Below, in pieces: positions 43,726 through 54,876 of a stretch of DNA of 64,000 bases. This stretch comes from Haematobia irritans (Eukaryota > Arthropoda > Insecta > Diptera > Muscidae): assembly GCF_050003625.1 (NCBI RefSeq), contig NC_134400.1, forward strand, positions 225,038,085 through 225,102,084. Direction: 5' to 3'. Position 1 is the stretch's first letter. Every line of letters starts with the position of its first letter. The notes under the pieces were generated by a model, which saw only the letters and a list, made by a program, of their open reading frames with translations, did no database searches and was not told where the DNA came from. The position numbers were made by a program, and so were the translations under genes.

Positions 43726-43956
43726 CACAGAAAAAAATTTCACGAAAATTTTTCCAATTAAAATTTAATTGATTCAACAAATTTTTTAATTGAAACAAAA
43801 CTCAATCACAAAAACTAATAGTATCAATTAATTTTTTAATTGGATCAATTAATTTTTTTAATTGATACTATCATTTCTGTGATTGAAGACATTTCAATTA
43901 AAAATTAATTGGATCAATTAATTTCGTGATTGAATCAGAAATGTTTTTCTTGTGTG
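43726..43956. mobile_element. ATTAATTG-rich MITE, intact copy
   Basis: 231 bp between TA flanks (43724-43725, 43957-43958). Ends CACAGAAAAAAATTTCACG and complemented CACACAAGAAAAACATTTC. The interior holds inverted ATCAATTAATTTTTTAATTG blocks that could fold into a long hairpin. Confidence 0.75.
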
Positions 43957-43958
43957 TA

Positions 43959-44910
43959 GGCTTAATGAGACTTTCCAACAATGTTATTAATGATCCTCGT
44001 TATCTTAGGCCCTTCACCGAATTTCACCGTTCCCATTGATATTGTGATTTTTATTCCAAATTAGGATGGCGCCCACAACGATGGACATGGTGACACCATC
44101 AACTGTAGTTTCAAGTAGGATTTCAATAAGAAACGCAAAGAAGAACAGAAGCAACACCTTAAGCCATTGCCATCAACCATAATTGGGGCCAACATACATA
44201 ATAACGTCAAAATGTATGACGTTCTTGAAAAAGTTCAATGACTTGAGTTACTACTACTGACAGAGAAGGTACTACCCCGGTGCTCCGCATTCGTTGAATT
44301 GCTGGTTCGTATCTTTTTTTGTTTTTTTTTTTTTTGTTTTTTGGTATTACAAGAGTTCGAGAAAACAAGACTCAAATCACACAAAAACAATAAACAGCCA
44401 CAATAACAAACCGCTAAAAACAAAAATTGGTAGTTGAGGAAAAACGGCAGCTAAATGGATGGCTCCAATCACTCTGGCGGTCGTTTGGTACTTATTTTGG
44501 TTGGTAGTTTGTTAAGTTTTCGTTTTATTTGTTTTGTTATTTTCAGTTTTTGTTTCTTCTATTTTTTGGTGGCTGGCTGTTCATTGAGTTTGTATTTTGG
44601 TTAGGTTTATTTTTTATTTTCGGTTTTTCTTGAATTGTAGGAGCTTTACGAAATCCTCAAGAAATAACAATAGACAATGACAAGTTGTAATGTAAACGAA
44701 ATCAACGGAAAAATGCATTTCAACATAATTAAATGAGTGTTAGGCAAACGAACAAGTGTAGACAGACAGACAAAGCGCGAATGGACAGACGGACGGGCAG
44801 TTAGGCAACCTGTCGTTTGAATAGGGCCAAGGAATAAATAAAAACGAGCCATCATTTTTCCATCCACAAATGAAAATATTTAGTAACAAGAATAAAAAGC
44901 CGAATCTTGT
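43959..44910. other. unassigned sequence
   Basis: Unique AT-rich DNA with a T-homopolymer near 44320; no gene recognised. Confidence 0.4.
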
Positions 44911-45222
44911 TTACCCTCCGCCATGGATTGCGGAATGTCATCCACAATCGAATTACTTGGGTGGTGCTAACAGTTGCCGATGGCAAGATATCTTAAAACT
45001 TCTTAAAATCACGTTCTAAATTGTAAGTTAGTCCATGTGGAGTCTTGATAAAACAAACAGATTACATCAGTATTAATATAGAGCCTATATATAATTATGG
45101 GGACATAAACTGACATCGCACACCAAATTTCATATACCAATTTTCAATTAGGTCGGATTTAATTTCTCCTCCAAGAGGCTCCGAAAGTCAAATCTATATA
45201 TATAGGTTTGATGGGCTATATG

Positions 45223-46097
45223 CACGGATGAAAAAGGCTGTTTTTCATATGTTTGGCTATAAACATTATATGTTTGGAACACAAATTTTTAAACACAATA
45301 TTTTTGAGTGCAAGCATATAATGTTCATAAACTAGCATAACATGTTTGGGACATATATGTTAATATGTTAGAACATATTATGTTTGGGACATAAAATGTT
45401 TGTAAATATAAAATGTTTGGATGCAAACATATATTAATTTAGAAATAGCCTATAAACATATATGTGTTCAGTAGCTTGGAGCGCTATTTAACAGGGAGCG
45501 ATATTGAATTATCCCGAATCCCCGTCCGGCAAAAGGTAAAATTAAAATAAAAAAAATCATACAATTGAATAATTTTTTCTACAATGTTTGTATTACAGAA
45601 AAAGGTGCTAAGAACTAAAAAATCTCGTGGAAGTGAGAAAGATGTTGGGGAATATACAATTGGGCAGAAACAAAATTTTGAGCATTCAGGTCGAAAACCT
45701 ATGTTGTTAGCACCTATATTACCTGTTTATTTTCATAATTCGTTATGATTGTAAATATATAAATAAATAAATAAAATTTTGAGCACAATATTGTTTGGGA
45801 GAATTTTTTAAGCATATAATATTTTTGTGTGCAAAATGCTTCCAAACATATTATATGTTCACATAATAACATATTGTTTTTTGGAAGACAACATTATTGA
45901 ATTTGGATGCACAAATACAAAATGTTTGAAACTTAGACTACCCAAACATATATTGTTTAGACTAATATGCTTTCAAACATATTATATATTGGAAGAGATC
46001 AAACATATAAATGTTTGGGCAATACCCAAAAATGTATATGCTTGAAGCAAAATATGTTTGGGAGTATATGTTACAGAAGCGATTTTTTGTGAGCGTG
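45223..46097. mobile_element. CATATG-rich element, shorter relative
   Basis: Relative of 15306-17121: left CACGGATGAAAAAGGC then TTTTTCATATGTTTGGC; right GAAGCGATTTTTTGTGAGCGTG. Shares the AGGTGCTAAGAACTAAAAAATC and CTTCCAAACATATTATATGTT blocks. The flanking dinucleotide is TG on both sides. The tRNA-like core is decayed, and a small retroposon (45685-45772) lies inside. Confidence 0.7.
45685..45772 (+). repeat. 88-bp retroposed fragment with AAAT tail
   Basis: A stretch starting TTCAGGTCGAAAACC and ending in TAAATAAATAAAT is bracketed by a perfect 13-bp direct repeat AAAATTTTGAGCA (45672-45684, 45773-45785). Long target duplications plus an A-rich tail indicate LINE-driven retroposition; the insert may be a severely 5'-truncated LINE end or a small RNA copy. 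Confidence 0.7.
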
Positions 46098-46169
46098 TGG
46101 ATATGACCCATCAAACCTACATTAATAAAAAATACTTGTGCCAAGTTTCAAGCCGACAGCAGGGATTGA

Positions 46170-48546
46170 TACTGTACTTAAATTCGCTCAAAAGTTTTAA
46201 TTCATATTGGATTCAGTTTAGTGTTCATCTTTTGCCCAACAACGTGAAAACATTCTACCAAATATTTTCAAAATTTTTAAAATAGAAAAAAAAAGAAGAC
46301 TTCTGATAACCCCTCAGACCTTAAACCTCTCATGCATTCTTATCATAATGAAATATTCAATTAGCGACAAAATTATAAACAAATATTTGCCAATGTGTGA
46401 TTCATGGCCTGTAGGCAGGGGACGTCCTTCTTTCAGTAATCAAACAAAAAAAAAACCGAACACAGCTAATCAACATTTGTGAAGAAATAACACAGTCAAC
46501 ACAACAAATAATTGGGAAATGTTTACAAATAAAATTTTTCATTGCACCGACTTTTTTGAGGATTTCAATCTCATTTTGTTGTTGTTTTCATAAATATTGA
46601 ATTTCTCAAAAAAAATGGTTTGCGATTAAAAAAAGGCCCACTAAATTTCTGGAGTAAAAGACAACCAACCGACAACCATGAAATTAAGGTTCCCTCAAAT
46701 AAATAAACAACAAAATTTTGAATGATATCTCCTACTCCCTCCTGTTGCCATAGGGGTCTATTAGAAGGCCTATGGTTGTGTTTTGTCTCTTTGTTTTTGG
46801 GATGTGGTTATATTATTTTGTTTTCTTTTTTTTACGTTTTAATTGTTTAGTTTTTATTGTTTGTATGCCCTTTCGGAAAACCATCAAGACCATCCAAGTC
46901 TATACCAAATCCCCACATAATGTGATGATGCTTTCTACCCAGGCAGTCCCCATTGATAGTGACCCTGCACTTGTAATTATTGAAATTTTGTGTAAATATT
47001 TGGAAATTATCACTCTTATCTGTGATTCTGTTGGTTGGTGTAAAATAAAATGAAAATAACCAGAATACAATGTCGTTATCGTTACAAATCTGTCTATATC
47101 TGTGTGCCTGCCTGCCTGCCTGCCCGTCTGTCATTCCCTGGAGGTTTCTGGCATGTGTTGTAAATTTAATTTTATTTACAATTTAGAGAAATTGTTACCG
47201 TTTGTTTTTTTGTAGAGGTTTTGTTTATTTAATTTGTGATGCATTCAGTTCATTTGTTGGAAAAATAATCATAAATTTCAAAAGTAGGAAAATGGAAAAG
47301 GGTCACTCATGTCACTCATCATAGGAGATTTTCCATTTGCGATATTGTCGACAAGGCAATCATAGAGCAAGACTTTCTTCGGGAAACATTCGTTTCGTCC
47401 ACGACCCCATTATTAAAATGTAATCTGGAATTTTTGAAATTCTTTTCTTTGGTTAAGATTTTTTTGGGTTTTTCAATCTTTTGTTTGATTTTTGGAAAAA
47501 TATTCCCTACGTTTTTTTTCTTTCAATCAAAGGCAAATGCCCTTTGATATATGGTATGCGGCTTGTAGGCCGACAAACTTTTTTCGTTTAAAATCAATTT
47601 CACAGAAGATGGATGGAGAGATTACCTTCATCAAAGTCATTGTCCGACATAACAGATTTTTGTCTTGGCTAACATACGCTATATACATGGACATGTATAA
47701 ATGGACAAAGGTTTTGAAAAAGAAAAGCTTCAAAGAAACCTCCCATTTTATATTCCATTTAAAAACGAAAAACTGAATAAAAATGCATTGATGGTTTTTT
47801 GTTTTGGAACTCAACAATTTCAATTAGGGGTTGGAGGGATACAGAAGGCTTATCACATATTTTTGTGATACCAAAAGAAGAGCTTCAATGAAAACTGATT
47901 TGAATTCCGAATTTTTTATCAATATGTAATGCAAGTTAGGATTATCTTCAATGGTTTTTATATATATGGGGTTATCAAAGGAGGGAAGTTCTTTCCATTG
48001 CTTCAGAGGATATGCGTTGGAGGTTATTTATTATCCTAGGATATTAGTATTTTTTTATTTTGTAATTTGAAGCCATTGGCCGATATAGGTTAAATTACAA
48101 TAAAAACTACTCCAAAATATAGAATACAAAGTTATATAAACATTATGACTTAAGACTAAAAATAATAATAATATTGCTGGTAAAAATTATTTAAGTAGGA
48201 AACAATAAATAAATATATTAAAACTATCGTAGCGTATTTAAGACTAGCGTAGAATCAAATGTATTTGAAATGAATCAAATCGTCCTCCTGGTCTCAAGAA
48301 ATAATCTTTGAATACGATTACTACGATTTTAAAAATTTGAATTCTATTGTCTAGAAATAACCTTTTTAAAAACATTGTAAAAAACAGAACAGAAAATTAT
48401 AAAAAAAAGGTATTAACTTAAAAATAATTATTTAAATCCAACCATAAAAAAATCGTATGAAATTTCGCTTGATATCAAAGAAATTCCTTTCGTTTTAGTG
48501 TGAGATACGAAAATGGCTTTGCTCTGGGATTATTTCTATTAACTGT
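46170..48546. other. unassigned sequence
   Basis: AT-rich unique DNA. Overlapping frames at 46772-47134 and 47492-47823 on opposite strands are not supported as genes. A GCCT/GTCT patch lies near 47107-47131. Confidence 0.4.
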
Positions 48547-48572
48547 CCATCAAAAAATTTGGAAGTTCTTGT

Positions 48573-49297
48573 CAGTGTTGGGCGTTATTCATAAATTTTT
48601 ATTCAAATAACAAATAACAAATAATTTTTTATTCGTTATTTTTCATTTGAAATTTTTTGAAATCAAATTTCAACTGTTATCTGTTTATTTGTGTCACAAA
48701 TAATTATTCGTCATTCGTTGGTTGTTATTTGTCATACAAATAATAATTTTTTTGAATCGAAAAAAATAAATTGAATTTATTGAATTCTTCTGATAAAAAA
48801 ATCTTTTTTTTTTTTTTGAGGAGCGATAATTGTCTTTATAACTGGAAATGGAACCGGAAGGTACAACATCCAAAAATAGTGATTCAAGTGAATCTGGTTT
48901 TTTTCATATTTGATGGAAAATTCTACAGAATTTTAGAAGACGGAGTAAAGAATATCAGTGTTGTATGCGTGAAATGTGAGCCTGATTTTGTTAAGATAAA
49001 AGGAGAGAAAAATTCAACATCAAACTTCATATCTCACCTTAAGAAGCGACATGGTAAAGATGCGTTTGCGTTCTCAAGCGAAGGAGGTAATGAGAAAATT
49101 TTTTTTTTTCACATACCTTATTATTATGATTATTATTTGAAATTTTATTTGAAAGTTTCGAATAACAAATAAAAAGATAACAAATAAATTGAAGTTATTT
49201 GTTTTCACAAATAAACGAATAAAAAAATTATTTGTTATTCCAAATAAAAACTATATGGAATTTATTCGTTATTTAGAATAAATTTTGCCCAACACTG
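48573..49297 (+). mobile_element. hAT element, deletion derivative with BED finger
   Basis: 725 bp with ends CAGTGTTGGGCG and complemented CAGTGTTGGGCA, flanked by a perfect 8-bp duplication GTTCTTGT (48565-48572, 49298-49305). Subterminal regions are rich in CAAATAACAAATAA-type motifs in inverted orientation, likely transposase binding sites. It keeps only the first part of a transposase gene. Confidence 0.88.
48848..49090 (+). pseudogene. hAT transposase N-terminal piece with BED zinc finger
   Basis: ATG at 48848 opens MEPEGTTSKNSDSSESGFF. A one-base frame change near 48910 is needed to continue into FDGKFYRILEDGVKNISVVC. The BED finger is visible as CVKC, then after about 25 residues FISHLKKRHGKD, giving the C-x2-C ... 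H-x4-H metal ligands. The coding part may end at a splice-donor-like GAG|GTAATGAG (about 49087). The RNase H-like catalytic domain and dimerisation region are absent. BED fingers in hAT transposases bind the subterminal repeats. Confidence 0.75.
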
Positions 49298-49740
49298 GTT
49301 CTTGTAAAGGCACAACTTTAAAAGAACTTCCTCCCAAAGATGGTATTTATTTTAACTATACAGGAAGTTTTGTTTTTTCATATTTTTAATGGGCAATTTC
49401 AACTTTTTTCGATTCAAATAGGTTAAAAACAGGGTAAGAAATTAAAAAAAATTTACAAATTAAACCATTTTTTTTGTAAAGAATGCTAAATCCATTCTAG
49501 AAATATTGCGAATTTTTGAAAATATTTGATGGTAAACTTTTCAGACCAGCGTTAGAATGCATAACAAATCATAAAACATAATTAAATTATTTTTAAATGC
49601 AAAATATTATTAGTTTTCATCCAAAATACTTAATTCAGATCAAATCTTAAAAAGTGATGCAAATTCAGTGCAATGGATGTTGAAATGGTGGACATCCGTC
49701 CTATTTTTTTACTACTTTTTTAGCGACGCTTTTTTTGCTG

Positions 49741-51466
49741 TGTGCCGTTTAGCTAACAAAGAAACGCTTGTTTCGCCTACTTTTTGTACAAACATCAGCA
49801 ACACTGGTAAAGTCACACATTCGTGTTGGCCCACGAATTCCAACAACACGAACGTTATGACATAAACCGCAAAAAGAGAATAGCACAAAAAACAACAACA
49901 AACCACAACAGTCCGTGTTGTTGGCCAGTTACATGGGTGTAGATAAATCTACAATTCCAGATAAATTCATTTAGAATGAAGAGCAAAAAACGGGGACGCA
50001 GATAAACTAGTGTGAAAACAAAAAAGGGAAAAAAACGAAAGACAATATTAAAAAGGACCAAAGGAAAAAAGGAGCGCCCTTTGCTCTAGCAATTGAAACA
50101 AAACACAGACACACACATACACACCAAACTATAAATCAGAAATTATGAACAAACGAAAGGCAACAACTAACAAAACCCGAATAAGGCCGAAAACAACAGC
50201 AACAAAAATTGCAACAAACGAGACAAAGGTCAACATAGTCGATAACACCATCGAAAACGATAGCATAGGAAAAAAACAGAGGTATAGGACCCAAATAAAA
50301 AATCTGGAGCCTAAAATGAACGACAATGGAAACCTACCTTTGTTAAAAATTTTTGCTGTGGAATTCGGGAATTTTTCGTTAATCCTTTTGGCACATAGAT
50401 CTAATGAACGGAGATATATGAAGGCGATGATGGTTAATTTTTCACTTAGTTGGTTAGTTGATTGAAGAATTTCCTTAAAAAGAACAAAAACTTTCACTTG
50501 TTTCTTTTTCCGTGTTAATTTTGGTTTGTTATAAATCAGTATTTTTCATTTGTTTTCATGGGCTTTTGTATTGCTTTCTTTTTTGTTTTAAGGGCATTTG
50601 ATATTTTTCTTTTGTATTTTTGCAAATATTTTGTATGGTTTCCTCACTAACACAATTTGCCCATCGTTGTTGGTTCACGGAGGTTTTCTGTCGTTTTCTT
50701 TTGTCGCTGATTTATTCGTTTCGGTTATTTACACACATGCTAGGCGAACACATACACTAACAATCGGCTCTTGTTTTTTTCTATTTTTTTTAGGTATTAG
50801 TATTTTTTCTTCTTAAATATTTGTTTTAATAAAAAAAATATTTATTTGATTATCAACAGTATTCCAGTATTCCCACTGTCTGGATTAGAAAAATTCACAA
50901 AACAAACACGAAGAACACACTTGGGCTGCTACACAGGATAGCGAACCGATATTTCTTGTTTTTTCGGATTTTTGATTCTTTGCGTTTACACCCAGTTCGA
51001 CGACAAGGGATACGAAAACGACAATAGACTGCGCCTTTTTTTTCTATCTTGTCAACTCTCTCTAAACTTTGTACTTCGAATTTCCTTAGATTTATTCGTT
51101 TTTTATTACTTTTCATAAAACAACGCTGCGATACATTCACACATTTCACTTTGCATATATCCAACTTCCATGCAAATCACTACACTTTTTTCCAAGTTTG
51201 CAAATTGATTTGTTTTATGGTTGTATGTATTATTATGGAATTTTTTGCTACAATAAAAAAACACACACACAACGGCTACAACAGCCACAACGATCCGGTA
51301 CTAAAATCTCCACGTCCACTCGCGCTGGGAGAAGATTGATAAGTGTTGTAAGTCGTATTTCAGAGGCGAGCATTGGTGAGAGCGCCAGAGCATTGTGTGG
51401 AACATAAACTCAGCCAAGTCGTTCGTTCGTTAAGTTTTTGTCTTCTCCGAAATTAAGGTAAAAAGC
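49741..51466. other. unassigned sequence, possible promoter or 5' exon near the right end
   Basis: CA/AC-rich DNA around 49850-50260 gives a long plus frame (50145-50465) rich in Thr/Lys/Asn without a domain. The block 51290-51465 is less AT-rich, contains TCGTTCGTTCGTT and ends with AATTAAG|GTAAAA, which could be a non-coding first exon and donor. This is weak; no coding exon is identified. Confidence 0.3.
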
Positions 51467-51474
51467 AACACAGT

Positions 51475-52218
51475 CAGTGTTGCCAGTATTTTCCGAGCTC
51501 TTGTCCCCAAAATGGATCGCTTTTATCCCCAAAAATCCCCAATTTAATTTAAAATTCCCCATAAAAATCCCCAAGAAATTTTTGACAAGTTTTTTAATTA
51601 AAATAAATAAAATAAAAATGTGCAATTGAATGAAGATTTCAAAACACAAAACCAGGAAACGGGTGCTCATTGGTATAAAGAGTCATCGAGTCATCTTATG
51701 CAAATCCTCGCTCGAGAAATAAAAATGGGAGTTCGGTCAACATATAGTCAAGAAATAAAATTGACTTATCGATCAAAATGCGTTGCTGTCCCGATATGAA
51801 CTCTACTCTGTATGTGCGGGATATGGGATACATGTTCAAAATCAGTGATGTACGCATATGAGTCCTTACGAAATAATTTCACAATAGTAAAAAATTTCTT
51901 AGGAAAAAGAGTAAATTGTAAAGAAGCTCTTGGGCCACCCAAATAAATTCCGTGGAATAAAGAGGAGGAAAGTTTTTTTTATTTTTTGAGAATCTCTGTA
52001 CTTCTTTAAGCCTTTAAGCATGTAAAGAATTTCATATAAACCATAGTTCTTACTGTGATAATTACTCTACTGAACAAATATCGAAAATTCCCCACAAAAA
52101 TCCCCAAATTTGTGGAAATTCCCCACCAAATCCCCAAGTCCCCAACTCAAAAATGTTGTCCCCATCGACGAAAAAATATCCCCGATTTGGGGAAAAATCC
52201 CCAATACTGGCAACACTG
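51475..52218. mobile_element. hAT-type MITE with CCCCAAA subterminal arrays
   Basis: 744 bp. Ends CAGTGTTGCCAGTATT and AATACTGGCAACACTG are a perfect 16-bp inverted pair, flanked by the 8-bp duplication AACACAGT (51467-51474, 52219-52226). Just inside both ends are clusters of CCCCAAAAATCCCC-like motifs (51508-51575; 52088-52203). No transposase. Related to the older element at 36270-37416. Confidence 0.9.
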
Positions 52219-52226
52219 AACACAGT

Positions 52227-52734
52227 GCTTCAATTGTTTGGGATTGCCATCGTTCAATCTTCGTTGTGTGTATCTCAATGGGTGTGCATGTGAATTGAAT
52301 GAGAGCGGCAGGGTGTGTGCGTGTACGATGCTCAGTATTACGAACTATTATCGATAACACTGAATGTGTTTTTGCTCGTTTCCCTTTTGTTATTACCATT
52401 CTTTGTTTTTATGCGAGATTCGCTTTAAAAATTGTCAGTGTTGAAAAACGCTGACAAACAATGCTGCATAGTTGCGTTTTCCCATCCTAACAACTGAATG
52501 ACATCGAAATTAAAGTATGTACAGTGTTCTCAACATGTGTAAATTTAGAAGTAAACAAATACGGAAAAACGGCTCTTAAAAGAAAAACTTTTTTTAACGA
52601 AAAACTGATAAAGGAATAATTCGACAAGCACTGAAATATTCGCAGACTTACACAAGTTTACATACGGTTAAATAATACATAATAAAATATATATTAAATT
52701 TAAATAAAATACATTCAAAATTATGAAATGGCAA
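52227..52734. other. unassigned sequence
   Basis: No gene or repeat end recognised. Confidence 0.4.
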
Positions 52735-53353
52735 AAAACACAAAGGTAATTCTGGAGGTCCAATTTTCGACCACCTTTTCAAGCATTTGAGGGCGGATTT
52801 CAACAATAACACGTTAAATATTGGTTTCCCAAACGTCAATCTTTGTTGGATTATCCACGTAAACCAATGACTTCAGGTATCCCCATAAAAAATAAGCGGG
52901 TGGCGTCAAATCTCACGAACGCGGAAGCCAATCCATCGGTACATTTCTCGAAATAATGTTGTTGAAATTTTCTTTCAATAAGTCCATTGCTTCGCCCGAA
53001 GTATGACAAGTGACTCCATCCCACACTTCGTTTACATCTTCCAGTTTTCGCAACAAAAGTTCATTGATCATGAATCTGCATCGATTTCCATTCACGGTAA
53101 CGTGTCGTCCTTCCTCATTTTTAAAGAAATAAGGACGGACTATTTCATTAGCCCAATGACCGCACCAAACAGTACATTTATCGCGATGAATTGGTAGTAC
53201 TTCAATAATCTTTGCTCCAAATTTGGCAATTTTACTTCTTGACACATCCATCCAACGCAACAAAAAGATTTTGCGGTAAAAAACCGGATCTTCGTCTAAT
53301 GGATTAAGCGAACAATTACTAAATTCACAGCGCTTATGATGATATGATTTCAT
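52735..53353 (-). pseudogene. DD41D mariner transposase, decayed
   Basis: The frame on the minus strand reads KCTVWCGHWANEIVRPYFFK, then GRHVTVNGNRCRFMI, DGVTCHTSGEAMDLLKENF and SRNVPMDWLPRS, closely parallel to copy 1. Stops and shifts break it; a TGA follows PRS where copy 1 has Cys. Just beyond, DLTPPAYFLWG has Ala in place of the third catalytic Asp. Dead by several criteria. Confidence 0.8.
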
Positions 53354-53493
53354 AGCCTTGTTCTGGAATTAACCCATTCACGGAGATTTGCCAAACAATA
53401 CTGAGTAGAGACGTCACTTTAAACTGTCAAAACAGTTGTCAGACATCAGAGTGATTCATAATTCAAAAAACTAGTCTCATAAAAAAACCCTTT
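52735..53493 (-). mobile_element. DD41D mariner, decayed copy 2
   Basis: Reverse orientation. The 5' terminus is TAAAGGGTTTTTTTATGAG at about 53494-53476. The 3' part stops near 52735, inside the transposase, without a terminal repeat. Contents follow the same order as copy 1. Confidence 0.75.
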
Positions 53494-53781
53494 ATATGCT
53501 TTAGTTTTAGTAATTAATTTTCAGGATTTTTTTGTGTGGTTTATAAACAACAACAAGAATCATGTTTAGTTAAAAGCTAAAAAATTCAGGAGTATGTAAA
53601 CCTTTTCAAAGGCAACACTTTTTAGAAGTGCAAAGCGGGTCTCTTTAATTTTCTTTCTATAATCGCATTTTTTGTGAAATATATTCTAATAAGAATTTTT
53701 TTTACGCTTATAAGAAAATTTTTTATTATAAACAATATGATTTTCCTATATCTGTAATTTACTGATAATTTGGTTTATGTA

Positions 53782-54009
53782 CACACAAAGAAAATTTCAT
53801 TAAAATTGAGCCAACGAAAATCTTTCATTGATATAATGAAACATTTTCATTAATACAACGAAAATATTCGTTAATAGTACGAAACGTTACGTTAATTAAC
53901 AGAAAATTCGTTATAATAACGAAAAATTTCGTTGTATTAACGAATTTGTTTCATTGGCTCACTTTTAATGGCACATTTCGTTAATATAACGAAACTTTTT
54001 CTACCAGTG
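53782..54009. mobile_element. AACGAAA-rich MITE (copy 1)
   Basis: 228 bp between TA flanks. Ends CACACAAAGAAAATTTC and complemented CACTGGTAGAAAAAGTTTC. Interior has many TTAATAYAACGAAA motifs in both orientations. It abuts the SINE copy on its right. Confidence 0.7.
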
Positions 54010-54138
54010 TAGGATAAGTTAGGTGGCAGCCCGATGTATCAGGCTCACTTAGACTATTCAGTCCATTGTGATACCACATTGGTGAACTTCTCTCTTATCA
54101 CTGAGTGCTGCCCGATTCAATGTTAAGTCCAATGACAA

Positions 54139-54665
54139 CACCCAAAAAAAAGTGAACCCAGCGTGGAAGAAAATGTAGGTTTATTTTAGAAAATTTTAAC
54201 TAAAATTGTTTTCTAATTGCAACATGTTACAAATAAGTTAATACTTTTTGTCAAATTGAAGAAATTTTATTAAAAATAATTATTATTTTTCTCTTGTTTA
54301 AGAAAATTTCATATGTTGAAAGAAAAAATTGGATTTAAAAATTGTTAAAATGTCTTTAGCGCTATACGAAGTTCATGACAGGTACAATTTTAGTAAAATT
54401 TACTCATTTGAGAGACTTATGAACTCAATTTAAGCAAACTTCTGCCATTTTAGGAAAATATGAACTATTTTATTTTTTAGTAAAATTGTGCACTATATTT
54501 GTATACAACTTTTTTTCTTGTTTTTAGTTCATGTCATTAAAGTTAGCAAAAAATTATTCAACTAAGGAACATTTACTCGTATTGTGACAAATTTAACTAA
54601 AATCAACTAATCTTCATGAACTAAAATAAAGTTCAGTTGGCATTAGAGCCCCTTTTTTCTGGGTG
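54139..54665. mobile_element. CACYCAAAAAAAAGTGAAC-type MITE (copy 1)
   Basis: 527 bp. Left CACCCAAAAAAAAGTGAACC; right GCCCCTTTTTTCTGGGTG. Shares interior blocks (ATGTCTTTAG...CGAAGTTCATGA) in inverted orientation with 57136-57652, so the same family. Confidence 0.75.
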
Positions 54666-54816
54666 AAGGGAACTCCTTTTTAATGCCGAGTCCGAACGGC
54701 GTTCCACATTGCAGTGAAACCACTTAGAGAAGTTTTGAAACCCTCAGAAATGTCACCAGCATTTCTGAGGTGGGATAATCCACCGCTGAAAAACTTTTTG
54801 GTGTTCGGTCGAAGCA

Positions 54817-54871
54817 GGAATCGAACCCACGACCTTGTGTGTGCAAAGCGGGCATGCTAACCATTGCACCA
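54817..54871 (-). promoter_or_regulatory. internal pol III promoter of reverse SINE
   Basis: On the minus strand, box A TGGTGCAATGG (54871-54861) and box B GGTTCGATTCC (54827-54817). Spacing equals that of the copy at 980. Transcription would run leftwards and be broken by the MITE. Confidence 0.75.
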
Positions 54872-54876
54872 CGGTG

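Larger units (their letters stand above)
44911..46165 (-). repeat. 153-bp-unit repeat family 1, decayed reverse fragment
   Basis: Reverse orientation. The right-end motif TACCCTCCGCCATGGATTGC, the CACAATCGAATTACTTGGGT block and the GCCGATGGCAAGATATCTTA block match the complement of 3600-3730. After the interrupting element at 45223-46097, CTTGTGCCAAGTTTCAAGCC matches the complement of 2237-2256. Most 153-bp units and the 29-bp array are gone. Confidence 0.75.
48547..49740 (+). mobile_element. CCCAGCAAAAAA-ended element, copy 2 (hosts hAT remnant)
   Basis: CATCAAAAAATTTGGAAG on the left and TTTTTTTGCTGTG on the right correspond to the ends of 13931-17784, with matching interior blocks (AAGGCACAACTTTAAAAG, TTAATGGGCAATTTCAACTT, GTGATGCAAATTCAGTGCAA). 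Split at 48572 by the hAT derivative. Confidence 0.65.
54012..54876 (-). repeat. SINE, full-length copy in reverse, split by a MITE
   Basis: Reverse orientation. The tail side starts near 54012 (AGTTAGGTGGCAGCCCG), and the tRNA-like head ends at CCACGGTGG (54876). The body is interrupted at 54139 by the element ending at 54665; host sequence rejoins as AATGACAA|GGGAACTCC, matching AATGACAAGGGACCTCC in the copy at 757-978. The duplicated AA at the junction is consistent with a 2-bp target duplication. Confidence 0.85.

Noticed and set aside
46772..47134. overlapping plus and minus frames of about 95 codons
   Set aside because: No conserved motif in either; overlapping frames of this length are expected in such DNA.
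50145..50465. 106-codon Thr/Lys/Asn-rich plus-strand frame
   Set aside because: It follows ACAACA-type low complexity, overlaps an equally long opposite frame and has no domain.
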